In this document: piece by piece, positions 22,840 through 33,299 of the stretch
Layout: each line of letters opens with the position of its first letter
Numbering within the stretch: the stretch's first letter is position 1
Assembly (NCBI GenBank): GCA_021527695.1
Contig: JAKFAO010000009.1
Location: forward strand, 1,116,001-1,180,000
Direction of reading: 5' to 3'
DNA: 64,000 nt
DNA from: Naematelia aurantialba
Taxonomy: Eukaryota; Basidiomycota; Tremellomycetes; Tremellales; Naemateliaceae
The notes under the pieces: generated by a model
Databases searched by the model: none
Seen by the model: only the letters and a program-made list of their open reading frames with translations
What the model was told of the DNA's origin: nothing
Program-made: the position numbers and the translations under genes

Positions 22840-24404
22840 ATGACAGCTCGACCGAATATCATATTACATCAATCATCATCTCGCTCCCGCCACCAACCAA
22901 AGTCTTCGTCAGCGACGTCCTTACTGTCCATCTCGCGCACTTCATCCGGTCCCGGAACGCCTCGTCACGGTCGAGGCGACATCCCACGCCGAAAGTCCTC
23001 GACGTCAATCCGCCATCTATCCCCTAGCACACCACAACCACAACAATCTATGGTCGACCAGCTCATCACTGCTACACCGGGCAAACCTGGCAGGCGGCGC
23101 AAACTGCGCGGTACAGAGACCAGGAGCTCGGAACAGCGTCAACTTCACAATGCAGCCGATGTTGTGCCTTCGAGTGAAGATGAGGAGGCGCTGCTCGACC
23201 TGTTAGGCGTGCAATCTCCCCAGCCAATCTCCACCATCAACCACACTCCTGCCAGAGGTGTACTCCCTATATCCCGAAGCGACATCCAAGGAAGCAAAGG
23301 ACGAGCCGGGAGGAAGGGAAGAACTGATGTCGAGTCCGAGCCTGAAGCAGAACGACGACTGGCAACAGAACTGAAGGAAGTTGCGAGCCCCTCTCCTCGT
23401 CTCCGAGCGGCAAATCGCAGCACAGCGGCTTTACTGGATCGAGAGGTCTTGTCAGAAGGAGATGCATTGCGTGTGAATGGGAAGTCTGCCGATGCGTCAA
23501 CGAATACCAAGAAGGCGGGGCGGGGGGGCCGAGGTGGTAGGAAGCAGAAGGAGGCTCTTGCGGAAGGCGATTCTCCTGCCCCGGTACCCCAGCCCCGCAC
23601 CACTCCATCCGGCATCAGCGCAAGGCGACCCCTGTCTCATCCGACCGCCAAACGAACAAATGCTACTCCATCGTTATCAAAGACAAAAGACCCGTTCGAG
23701 ACCGAATCTCTCAACAGATCTTTACCCGCTGATGAAATCTTGGGCTCCACATCAAGCGTGAATGGCGCGAACCGGAAAGGGAAGCAGGCAGGAAACGAGG
23801 ATGAAAGTGCCGTCTGGGAGATGCCTGACGGCGCTGGTCCTACAGCTGCTCAGGAACTCACTGTACGTGCATCGTCATCTCAGCGGAATACTCTGACGAT
23901 CCGTAGTGGCAGCAGAGACTAGAATCAACGCTCGCATCTGATTCTCCTCGTCGCTCAAAACAGGCGTCGGCCAATGACCGCAAGGCCAAGACTCGTTCTG
24001 TTGCCGGACCGCCGACGCCTACGTCTCGCAACCCTCGTCCGACCCACGAGCGACGCGCATCTCTCGACACTGTTCCCACTGTCCCCGTATCTACACCTAT
24101 CTCGACTGTACAGACACGTTCTTACTCTGCATTCAACGAATCAGACCCACAGCCCTGGTACACGAGTTTCAACGCCAGCCGCACACCTCAGACGCCCGTG
24201 AAAATCGCTACTGCCCGTCCTGTCCAGCCAGGCACAGCGTTGCCACTGATAAACGGCGACTTTCCTCGTCTGAACAAGGGCCCAGTCGCTGCTCTCAGCG
24301 GCAGCTTTGGGACTGAAAAGGGCGGATCCATGTACGCCGGCCCGACGTTTCACAATTCGCCCAGCGCGGCAAGTCTACCCAAACCCGACATGGACGATTT
24401 TTGA
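22840..24404 (+). CDS. PNRC/EDC-type mRNA-decapping activator
   Basis: Exons 22840-23862 and 23907-24404, separated by a 44-nt intron, give 506 residues. The protein is low-complexity and basic (Ser, Arg, Lys, Pro). Two short motifs identify it. LTWQQ at residues 340-344 is rebuilt exactly across the splice junction. A C-terminal YAGPTFHNSP...SLPKP block begins at about residue 484; it matches the PNRC/EDC short linear motif that binds the Dcp1 EVH1 domain and stimulates Dcp2. The expected role is therefore to activate 5' cap removal in cytoplasmic mRNA decay. The family call rests on these motifs alone, since the remainder is disordered. Confidence 0.75.
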
Positions 24405-25289
24405 CCAGTCACGGGTACGACTCTGCTTTCCTGTTTGTTGTAGTGATGTTTTCTTGTTGTACTGTCTCGCTTTCACGCTCGATCATCAAGAGCCGTCTTA
24501 AATCGTGCTCGACCTGTCCGTTATCTCGACGTTTCGTTTGGCTTCATTTCTCGACTGGACCATTTTTGTCGACTGGACCATTTTTGTCCGACACGAATTG
24601 AAATTTAAATCAATGTCATCCTTTTCTCAAATCCTCGCACTATTATTCTCGATCGTCGCTTCATCCACACAATCCTGGCGACATCGGACACCACTCGTCA
24701 TTGACATGTCTAGATATCGCCGTCACCCGATATCGAGGGCGGCGGGAATATGGAGCTGGCAGACTGGGAGGGAGTGGGAGGGAGTGGGAGGGAGTGGGAG
24801 GGAGTGGGAGAGATTGGGAGGGAGTGGGAGGGGGTGGGAGGGGGTGGGAGGGGGTGGGAGAGAGTGGGAGGCAGCGGGAGGCAGTGGGAGGCAGTGGGAG
24901 GCAGTGGGAGGCGGCAGAGTCGTAGTGGATGTGGCTGGTCATGGTTGTGGGTGTGGAGTGGGTCGAGGGCGGGAGCAGGCGATGGAGGAGCAGTAAGCAA
25001 GGAGGACGGCGGGCACGGAGGCAGTAGGTAGTTCGCTCAACCGGCTATCTCGTGGATGTGGAGTGATGCAACCATCAGTCCAGCTCTGTGCACCTGTCGC
25101 GTGTTGCGTTTTGCTTGGTGTCGTGCTGACTTGGCACTTGGAGATTCATAGCCACCTCCGCAGTCGCACTCGATGCTTGCTGCCTCGGGCGGAGTAGAGT
25201 GGGAAAGGAGAAAGGGGAGAGGAGGCTGAATGAAGCAGAGGAGAGATGCGTATGATAATGCATGATGCTGGATGCACGCTGCAATGCAT
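24405..25289. other. Convergent intergenic region with a G-rich minisatellite
   Basis: Separates the 3' ends of the PNRC-like gene and the mitoribosomal gene. Apart from the repeat at 24764-24911 I see no gene. Confidence 0.55.
24764..24911. repeat. G-rich minisatellite, 10-bp unit GGAGTGGGAG, about 15 copies
   Basis: Head-to-tail 10-bp units with variants (GGGGTGGGAG, GCAGTGGGAG, AGATTGGGAG). Nearly every unit supplies one or two runs of three or more G on the plus strand, so the array fits the G-quadruplex sequence rule many times over. Confidence 0.9.
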
Positions 25290-26925
25290 TTAGACGATGA
25301 GGGCGCTCCTCTGGCCGACTTTTTTCCAGTCTAAAAACTTCCACCAATCACGGGCGTACTGCCGCCTTGCCCACACGCCGTACTTGTCACCTAGGTACGC
25401 GTGCTCAAACATGCTCAGGACCGCCAGCGGCGCGGGGAACGCCGTTGAGCTCTGCGGCGACGCGCGGAACAGCGGTTGCGTCTGCGTCGACGGCGACGCG
25501 GTTGAAGAGGGGTCTGTCGAGGGGTCTGACGAGGGGTCCGAGGAGGAGGTCGACGAGGAGGTTGGCGCGGCGGTCGCAGTGGCGTCCCCGTCTCCGTCTC
25601 CGTCGGCGGCGGGGGGCGGCGAGCCGGAGCCGGAGCCGGATGTGCTTGGGAGCGCAAAGACAGGGAGCTGGTCCCGGCCCCGCTGGGCGCGGTTGTGGAT
25701 CAGCAGAGTGCCTGCGGCGAATGTCGGAACGATGTCAACGTCGGCGTTGTTCTCTCCTGATCGGACAAGCTGAACTGATCAGTGACTATCTTCATCGCCG
25801 ACACTGTAAACACTGATATCACATCATTGCAAGCACAAAGCACTGCAAGAAGCATTACAGGCGCACGTTCCGTTCCTTCGCAGTGACATTCGGAAGAGTC
25901 GGGACGCTGTGTCGGCGTGGTCGATAGGGCAGGAGGAGGAAAGAGAAGAGCGCAAGGAAGACCGCAACGCACCCAAAGCCAGCCGGGACCAACCATGCCC
26001 TCTGCGTACGCCTCTACCTTGTCGCCTAGGTCTTTGTAGATCTCAGGGATGGCTTGTGGTTCGTCGCCGTGCTGCGCGCGATCAGCTCACGCGGTAGAGG
26101 AGGGCCAACGAAGAGTTGTAGCTATATTTGGGGCACATACAAGGGCGAGAACGACTGATAATAGGAGGGAACATTACGAGAGACGATGGAGAGGTAACGA
26201 CCGGAAGCGGAGAGGTAACGACAGAAAGCGGAGAGGTAACCAGAGGCGTGACACTCACAAGGCCCTCGAGAAAGTAACTGTTGTTCAAGAGCAGACTACC
26301 ATAGTTAAACGCCAGCGTCAAGTTGGCTTCGCGGGCCGTATACGAGACGAGGTGGGTCATGTCGAGTCCTGAGCGATCCCATTTCTGCTTGACATCCAGG
26401 AGTCCTGGATTATCTGCGTCTCGTCAGCGATGGCCGTTGCTGCATCCGACCCAGCACCCAAACGCCCAAACTCTCAGCACCTAAACGCCAGAGCTCCCAA
26501 ACATCCAAACACCCAGATCCCAAACACCCGAGCAGCCAACACTCAGCCTCGTGAACCCGGCCTGTAGATCCCAAGTAGACAATCAGAAGAGAGAAAATCG
26601 GACGAGCAAGAATGCCGTGGAACCAGACAATCCACGCTGGATACCGTCGTGACGGATGACGGCGCAATCCACTTGATATCGCGCAAAGAGCACGCCAGAC
26701 ACACTCACTGCGGACCTCTGCTTGCAGCCGCTCCCACAGCCCAGTCTGCCACTCGCAAACATGATCGATATTCGCCTTTGGCAAGAAATCAGGTATCCCA
26801 CCGAGAATACGAGGATCGACCGACATCGTGTTCCCCGACACGGCGGCGCGGGGCAGCGACGTGCTGAATGCCCGTCTGGACGATGAGCCCAGCCCTCGCA
26901 GAAGGGTAGGAGCGGACCGTGACAT
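25290..26925 (-). CDS. Mitochondrial small-subunit ribosomal protein, Fe/Mn-superoxide-dismutase fold (mS42/mS43, Rsm26/Mrp1-like)
   Basis: Exons: 26709-26925, 26259-26413, 25973-26071 and 25290-25769 (316 residues). The Arg/Ser-rich N-terminus, containing RRAFSTSLPRAAV, is a mitochondrial presequence. Conserved blocks are PRILGGIPDFLPKANIDHV, LAFNYGSLLLNNSYFLEGL, GMVGPGWLWLVRSG (joined across an intron) and MFEHAYLGDKYGVWARRQY. These follow the SOD fold order of the fungal mitoribosomal proteins mS42 and mS43, which are structural and not dismutases. Between the third and fourth blocks lies a roughly 60-residue Ser/Thr/Asp/Pro insert (DPSSDPSTDPSS), absent from enzymes of the fold. I cannot decide between mS42 and mS43. 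The start is 235 bp from the stop of BFR1 on the same strand. Confidence 0.82.
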
Positions 26926-27159
26926 CCTAGCACTGTTTCGAGTCGACAGGAGATGCTCGTAGAGATTTCGATGCTCGACTTGGCTGGAAAAGTTGGCAGC
27001 ATAGGCAACTATTCATTTCGAAACGAGAATGACACCGTGGGAGATTACTTTCTCACATCACAAAGAGCTCAGCCCAGTGGCTCAAGTAGGATATGCATGC
27101 CGCTCGAGCGTCCCATCAGGGCCAAAGTCAGACAAGTTCCACTAGAAAGAGATTCCGCA

Positions 27160-29153
27160 TCAATCATCGTCCTCGGACGCTTTAATCTCCTCCAGCGCAG
27201 AATCGACGTGTTTCACCTCATCGTTTGGCGAGGCGTCGGTCGGCAACTGTGACATGTCAGTCGGGACACCAGCCATGGCGCAGCATGATACCGCGACGAG
27301 ATGCCACTTACCTGCAAACCGTCATCCTCGACAGTCTCCTGCCCAGTCGCTTCTCCCAAGACTGCGACAGCTGAAGCAGATCAGCACCGTCCATGAAATT
27401 GACTTACTATGCGTGGGCTCGTGCCTGCCCCCGTCTTCCACTGCCTCATCCGCGTCCTCAAGCGCCTCGGCAGAAGGCTCATCATCCTCTGCAAGGATAG
27501 CATTCTTTTTCTGCATCTTCGCGACCAGCTTTTCCACCCGTTCAATCTCCGCCTTGGTCTTTTGCTCTGAATTAGCCTCGAACCACGCCTTCTTCGTCTC
27601 GAGGTCCTCGATGGTCCTCTGGATGTCCTGCTGACCACTTGGCGGGGGGATGCCCATCGACAGCAAAGCACTGAGCAAGCTCATTGGGAGATTGACAGCA
27701 CCTGACGGCGCGGGGGAGTCACTCTGCGGCGTAGTGGTACCGCTTGCCGAGGCCTTCTTTCCCTTCTTCTTTCCCTTGCCACTTCCGCCGAAGAAGCCAA
27801 GTTCCTCATCTTCATCCTTCTTCTTCAAAGTCATGCCCTTGAAGTCGCCCTCCACCTTCCGTACCTCGAGTTCCTTGACACCAGCAAGGTGAGACTGCGC
27901 CTTGCCGCCAGCGTTCGTAGCCGGGACCTCGCCGCCGCCGTACTTGCCCTTGAACCAACCGATGAGAACAGCGCAGTCCTCAATCTCGGCTCGGTACGCA
28001 GGCATTTTCGCTTCTTCCCGCAGTTGAGCGATCTCTTCATCCCGCCGGACCGCATCCTCCTTGGCCTTCTCAGCCTTGTACCGGTCCTGTCGTGCCTGTC
28101 GATCTGCTTGCACCTTTGCCCAATGTCTAAGGGATGAGCTGCAGGGCTAGAGTGTTGAGCAAGGCACTAACCGGTCATTCTCTTCCCGATATTTTTGTGC
28201 GGATTCTCGCTTCTTCCCGTAAAGTTCATCCTGCTCCATCAGCTGCCGGGTTTCTTTAGAAACCAGAAGGGACAAACGAGCTGTGCGGAAAGAGCATTCC
28301 TTTCTTCAAACAGTTTGTTCCTCTCCTCGTACGCCTTGTTTCCCTCCTCCCTGAGCCCGTCCATCTCCTGTTTGAGAGCGTCAAACTTGTCGCTGACCTT
28401 GCGGGCCTCGGGGTCGTCGAGCTGTTTCCGCAGCTCATCAATACGAGCTTTATCAGCGGCAATGGCATCGTCGACAGAGCCGGAAGCCTCGAGTGTCTTG
28501 CGTGCGCGACGGAGGTTGGAGATTTCCTGCAGTGCTTTCTTCTCGTCGACAAGCTTCATCGAGCCAGATTCGACTTGCTTGTCCAGATCGCTAAATTGAC
28601 ATCAACCTTCACAGATCACCACTTTATGCAAGGAAGCACTCACGCAATGCGCTCGTCAATCTCCGCAACATTGCGATAGTTCTGTTTGCCCCTCGACGCT
28701 TGCACGTCCTTGATCTTTTTCTGCACAGACTCCTGGAGCCGCTTCATTTCGTCAAAGATCTTTTGGCGGCTCGCCTTGAAGTTTCCCTGCTCAGATCGAA
28801 GAGCATCCATCTCGCTCTTGATCACTGACCGGCGGTCGTTTGAGCCGGGAGCTTGGGACAGGGAGATGCGAGAACGGACAGCATCCTGAGACACATGAGC
28901 ATTCCATCAACGAGGACCTCGATGGTATCAGGCAACAACGCACGAGCTTGCTCTTGATAGCAGCAATATCCTTGTTGTAGCCATCTTGTTCAGCATTGTA
29001 GGCCGTCTGGTCAGGCTTGCCAAAGCTCTTCTTCTCTTCCGTGGCAGCAAGCGGTGCGCTGGCAGTCTTCCCATTCCCATTGGCGTGAGCAGGCTTTACG
29101 CCTGCCTCCTTCTTGCCCGCCGAAGGCTTCAACGATGAAGTGGGAGGTGGCAT
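27160..29153 (-). CDS. BFR1: BFR1-like RNA-binding coiled-coil protein
   Basis: Seven exons: 28944-29153, 28644-28885, 28278-28590, 28172-28242, 27408-28126, 27312-27370 and 27160-27246, giving 566 residues. In yeast Bfr1 binds mRNA on polysomes at the ER and is linked to secretion and P-body control. The sequence shows the family pattern: a basic N-terminus, then SFGKPDQTAYNAEQDGYN, then long coiled coils (NYRNVAEIDERIADLDKQVE, DELRKQLDDPEARKVSDKFD, and ELYGKKRESAQKYREENDR). Further on are IEDCAVLIGWFKGKY, a Lys-rich KGKKKGKK patch and an acidic C-terminus ending in SEDDD. The start was placed at the first in-frame ATG (29153); upstream sequence lacks one. The third intron is only 35 nt. Confidence 0.88.
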
Positions 29154-29516
29154 GTCGGGAGACGGCTGACGAGGCGCAGACGGACCGCCGGGGTCTTTCA
29201 AATGCGGAAACGGACAACGGTGGAGAAAAGGTCGAGGTCGAAAGTTGGATTCGTGTCAGGTGGGCGACCACGTGAAACTGCCGAGTTGGTTAGGCGTGCA
29301 AGTGTGAGCCAATCGAGTTTTGGGGTATTGTTTTGGCAAGTGCACGCAGTAGCGGTCTCTCGGTATGCATTAGGACGACATTGTGAGCCCACACAGTGCA
29401 AGAAGAGATGTCAGCATGCATCCCCCGGTGCTGTGGTGGGCGAGAAATGAGACTGACAATCGACTCTGTCTATTGAATCACCATATATATTTTGTGGTAA
29501 AATGTGGTTTCTGCTC
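29154..29516. other. Region between BFR1 start and tRNA-Trp
   Basis: Presumed promoter and 5' leader of BFR1 on the minus strand and upstream flank of the tRNA. No further feature is seen; a short upstream frame (ATG TCG TCC TAA, minus strand) lies in the possible leader. Confidence 0.4.
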
Positions 29517-29601
29517 GGACCCCTAGCTCAGTTTGGTAGAGCATCAGATTCCAACGTTTGGAGTCATCTGAGGGTCGTCCGTTCAAGTCGGGCGGGGTTC
29601 A
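29517..29601 (+). tRNA. tRNA-Trp (anticodon CCA) with an 11-nt intron
   Basis: A full cloverleaf can be drawn: acceptor stem 29517-29523 with 29594-29600 (one G-U pair), D arm GCTC/GAGC at 29526-29542, anticodon stem TCAGA/TCTGA at 29544-29548 and 29567-29571, five-base variable loop, and T arm 29577-29593 with TTCAAGT loop. The anticodon CCA is at 29551-29553. Eleven extra bases (29555-29565) follow A37, the normal place for a nuclear tRNA intron. The intron contains TTTGGA, which can pair with the anticodon region, as usual in pre-tRNAs. The discriminator is A29601. Confidence 0.92.
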
Positions 29602-29603
29602 GC

Positions 29604-29617
29604 TTTTTGTCGTTTTT
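29604..29617 (+). terminator. RNA polymerase III terminator of tRNA-Trp
   Basis: A run of five T starts two bases after the discriminator base and a six-T run follows a few bases later; T-runs of this length end Pol III transcripts. Confidence 0.8.
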
Positions 29618-29873
29618 TGTTCTCTCTGGTGCTTACGCAACGATTTGCACTTGTTGTTTCCCTAATGTACCCAGCGCTTGCGTATGGCTGACTAGCTGCC
29701 TTAATCCTGGCCTCCATATACAATGCAGATGCATCTAGATAGGGCTTCTTCCAAAACATACCCTCTTTCAATGGTTCAAGCGAGGAGGCGGCACGTGACA
29801 TGGATTTTTCTGAGCTCTGCTCAGTCCAGTCGTCTGCAGTGATGCATGGTTGATTTTATCATTGTTCAACGAC

Positions 29874-32092
29874 ATGTCGGACACTGAGATAGATTCGGAT
29901 ACCGAGCTGGAGCTTGCTCTCCCCTCAGTGGATGCTGAGAGCTCCTCCGGCGCATTCTCGAAAGCCCACCATGCTTCCGCCCCACTCGAACCGAGCTCTG
30001 GACCTGCTGCTGCGTCAACTGGGCCTCCCAACGAGCTCGCAAGTCGTCCCACCGCGCCCTTACCAGCTCGCCCCCTGTCAACCCTTTACGCTTCTCCAGT
30101 TAGGGATGCCGGGTCGTCGTTCAAGCTACCACCCAACCCTAGTATCCCGCAAGATCTGTCGTTGATCATGGAGATGGTGGCCGCGAACGAGGTGGTGGGC
30201 TCGCTGCCTCCCATCGCCATGACAGCTGCGGAGAAACGACGCCTCGTCGAAGAGAGCATCCGGAAAGGAAAGGGGAAGGGAAAAGCGCCTTTGCCTGCGC
30301 CAGCATCGGATAGCTCCTCAAGCAGTGAAGAAGAGAGTTCAAGCGAAGAGAGTTCAAGCGAGGAGGAGAGTGCGAGTGAAGCGGCTTCGGCGGCGGGGGA
30401 TGATGTGCCCATGACGGACGAAATGCATGCGGAGCTCAAGCGTGGGATAGATCTGCTGGAAGGTCGAGGGCTGGTCTCGGACGGTGAAGGCGACGAATTC
30501 GAATTTGGATCGACCGTCGCAGGGTCGCCTAGGGAGGATATGCTCCGATTGCACGATATGATGGACGACGATGACGACGGCGGTGCCGCCGGACCGATCG
30601 TATCGACCCACGAAGCGCCTTTACCAGCGGTACCCCAACCGCCGATGCTCAAGCTCCCAGAAGGCGAGGGGCTCAGCTTGGCGGGCGACGTCGTCAGTTG
30701 GATGAGAGAGAAGAAGGTCGAGGCGTGGTTGGAGAAACGGGCAGCCATGGCAGCGCTGAGCCGTAATGGTGCAGACGCCGAGTCTCATATGGGGGAGAAC
30801 ATTCTGGGAGTAGGCAAGACCACTACCGATGGTACGGGCGCTACGGAAGGGGCACGAGGGGTCAAACTGGAACCTGGGGGCGTGGAGATCAAGAAGGAAC
30901 AAGATCAGCTTGCGAGCGTCGACGTGAAGGTCGAGAAGGAACAAGGCCAGTTCGAGGGCGAGGGCGTCAAGATCAAGGTGGAACCACCAGATGTTCAAGC
31001 CAACGACGAGCAACATTGTGGCAGAGAGGCACACGTCACCGAGTCGCTGCTGCGGTGTGGACAGGTCAAGTCCAACCAGCCTCAAGCAGGCAACGAGTCT
31101 CTCGCTCTACCGGCTGTCAAATGGCCGACTGCAGACGGCGATAATGCCGTCATGTCGAGCCCTAAGAGAACTCGACAAGATGCTCGAGCGGCAACGTCAG
31201 CGTCCGCGGAACGTGAACGCGAGCCGAAATTTATTTCGGCCGGTACTGTCATTGTGCGGGCGATGCAGAGCCGGCCTGGATCGGGCGACGACGGTTGGCT
31301 GGAGGAAGGCAGCGTTCTCTGCTGGGCGGACGGAAGGGTGCTCGGTACTGTGAGTCCGGGAGTCGTTTACATTCTTCAGTCACAGTGCCCAGTCACCAGT
31401 CACCAGTCACCAGTCACCAGTCACCAGTCACCAGTCACCAGTCACCAGTCACCCAGTCACCAGTCCTCATTTGCCACTGCCCATTCCGGATCATATTGAC
31501 TCTGAACTCTGGAACGTCTATTGTCGCACGACATACCCGCTGAGCATACTTGCTAGGTATCCGAGACATTTGGACCCCTCACATCCCCGTTCTACCAGAT
31601 CCGCCTGCCGCCGCCTCCGCACCCTTACCCCGCCGCAACCGACTTGGCGGCAGGGACCACGCTGTTCTACCCTACCAGCCCGGCCTACCGGTCGTTTGTC
31701 AACATGCACGCTGTGCGGGATTCGCGCTTCAAGGGCTCCGACGCATCGAATATCTTCGACGAGGAGGTCGGCGAGGACGAGCAGGAATGGAGCGACGACG
31801 AGGCCGAGGCCGAGGCCAAGCGCCGCAAAAAGAACAAGCGCGCAGACAGTAGAGCGCGAGGTCGGTCCAGCTGGTCTGAGCGCGGCGGTTCGGTCGGTCC
31901 CGCGGGTTCCGGCACGGGCTCCAACATGACCCCCACCCGCGGCGCATATGGCAACGACAGCACCAGCAACAGCTTCCATGGGAGTATTAATGGGAATGGA
32001 TATAGTCATCCGTCGTTACCTCCCAAGCCGCATTTCGACTATCAGCCAGGAGAGGAATACGCAGGATCCGAGACTGCAAGCCTGTACGGCGG

Positions 32093-32130
<38 letters not shown>

Positions 32131-33221
32131 GCAGGGAGGGCGCCTACGCTTCTTCGGAAGCAGGCTCGACCGCAAGCGCACGGGGCCGGCCCAGACCTGC
32201 GCCATACGATATCGACGGGGACGCAGCTACCGGGCTCAACATCGACGACGGCCTGCTTGCTGGTCTTCGTCTTCCACCAAAACCGGCCTTCAGCGCCGAC
32301 GTGCCTCTGCCTCCTTTGAGTTCGAGTCTCAACTCGGCTCCAGTCCCCCAGCGGGACCCCGACCACGTTTACGGTCAGAGTCATGGTAACGGTCAGAGTC
32401 ATGGACACGGTCACGGACACGTTCACAGTCATAGTCGTGGACACGGTCAGAATCACGGTGACGGTCAGAGTCAAGGCCAGGGCCGACCGCGCGGCACAGG
32501 CCGCGGTGGGAGAGGACGAGGCGGGCGGGGAGGCGGAGGCGGAGGCGGAGGCGGGCGAGATCGGGATCGAGATGCCAAAGGAGGCGGAGCGAGGAGTCGT
32601 CAGCAGCCGCATCAGCAACAGCAGCCGCATCAACAGCAGCAGCCGCATCAACAGCCGCAGCCACAACAACAACATCGCCAGCAGGACAGACGGGCCTCTG
32701 GCGAGCGTCACGAAACCTACTTCCCCAGTCAAGCAGGCTACCAGCCCCCCTCGCCGAGCAACATGGACACCACCTTCCGCCCGGTATTGCAGCAACACTG
32801 GCATCCCCCACCGACGTCTTCATCTCCCCCTCTCTCTCAAGGCAACACCCTGCGGTATCCCTCTCCACGCAATCCGAGTTTCGAGTCCTACCCAACCACT
32901 GCCAAGCAGACTTACCCTCAGCCACCTCAGCCACCTCAGCCACAACCACAGCAAGCGCCATATCAACCTGCCAGCCCTGGTTTCTACCCTAATTATGGAT
33001 CGACCTCCTCGCCATCTCCCCACATATCCCAACAGCAACAGCAACAGCCTCAACATCAATACCACCCCCTTCAGCAGCAGTACATTCCCGCACCCAACAC
33101 CCCTCAGGTGCCAGCTATCAATCCTCGCTTTGCAGCCCAATACCAACACCTCATTAACCCGAACATCGGTGTCTATGGAACGTGGCAGCCAGACGGAAAT
33201 CCCAATCAATATAACGGATAG
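29874..33221 (+). CDS. NAF1: H/ACA snoRNP assembly factor NAF1
   Basis: Exons 29874-31349 and 31557-33221 give 1046 residues, about twice the yeast protein (492). NAF1 binds the pseudouridine synthase Cbf5/dyskerin during assembly of H/ACA snoRNPs and is replaced by Gar1. The Gar1/Naf1 core runs from about residue 450 to 575: GTVIVRAMQSR, EEGSVLCWADGRVLGT, then across the intron VSETFGPLTSPFYQIRLPPP, and FYPTSPAYRSFV. An acidic Ser/Glu stretch precedes it and an acidic segment plus KRRKKNKR follows. The last 400 residues are low-complexity: a His/Gly/Gln run, an RG/GGRGRGG box, many Gln-Pro-His repeats, and a Pro/Gln/Tyr tail. ATG 29874 is chosen over a non-ATG upstream extension. The intron carries a minisatellite. 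Confidence 0.92.
31390..31463. repeat. Intronic minisatellite, 7-bp unit CAGTCAC, about 10 copies
   Basis: Perfect or near-perfect CAGTCAC repeats fill about a third of the single NAF1 intron (31350-31556). Confidence 0.9.
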
Positions 33222-33299
33222 ACCCGTTTCTGCATCCGGATCGTTCGTATCACTTGTAATACTGTACTATATGGCATGAATGCGTAATCCGTGCTATCG

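Noticed and set aside
24661..25000. Open frames in both directions over the G-rich repeat
   Set aside because: Periodic peptides (GSGREWEGV-like, LPLPPTPSH-like) are simple products of the 10-bp repeat.
29154..29201. Extension of BFR1 upstream of the ATG at 29153
   Set aside because: The frame continues 16 codons without an ATG, and no convincing upstream exon with an initiator could be joined.
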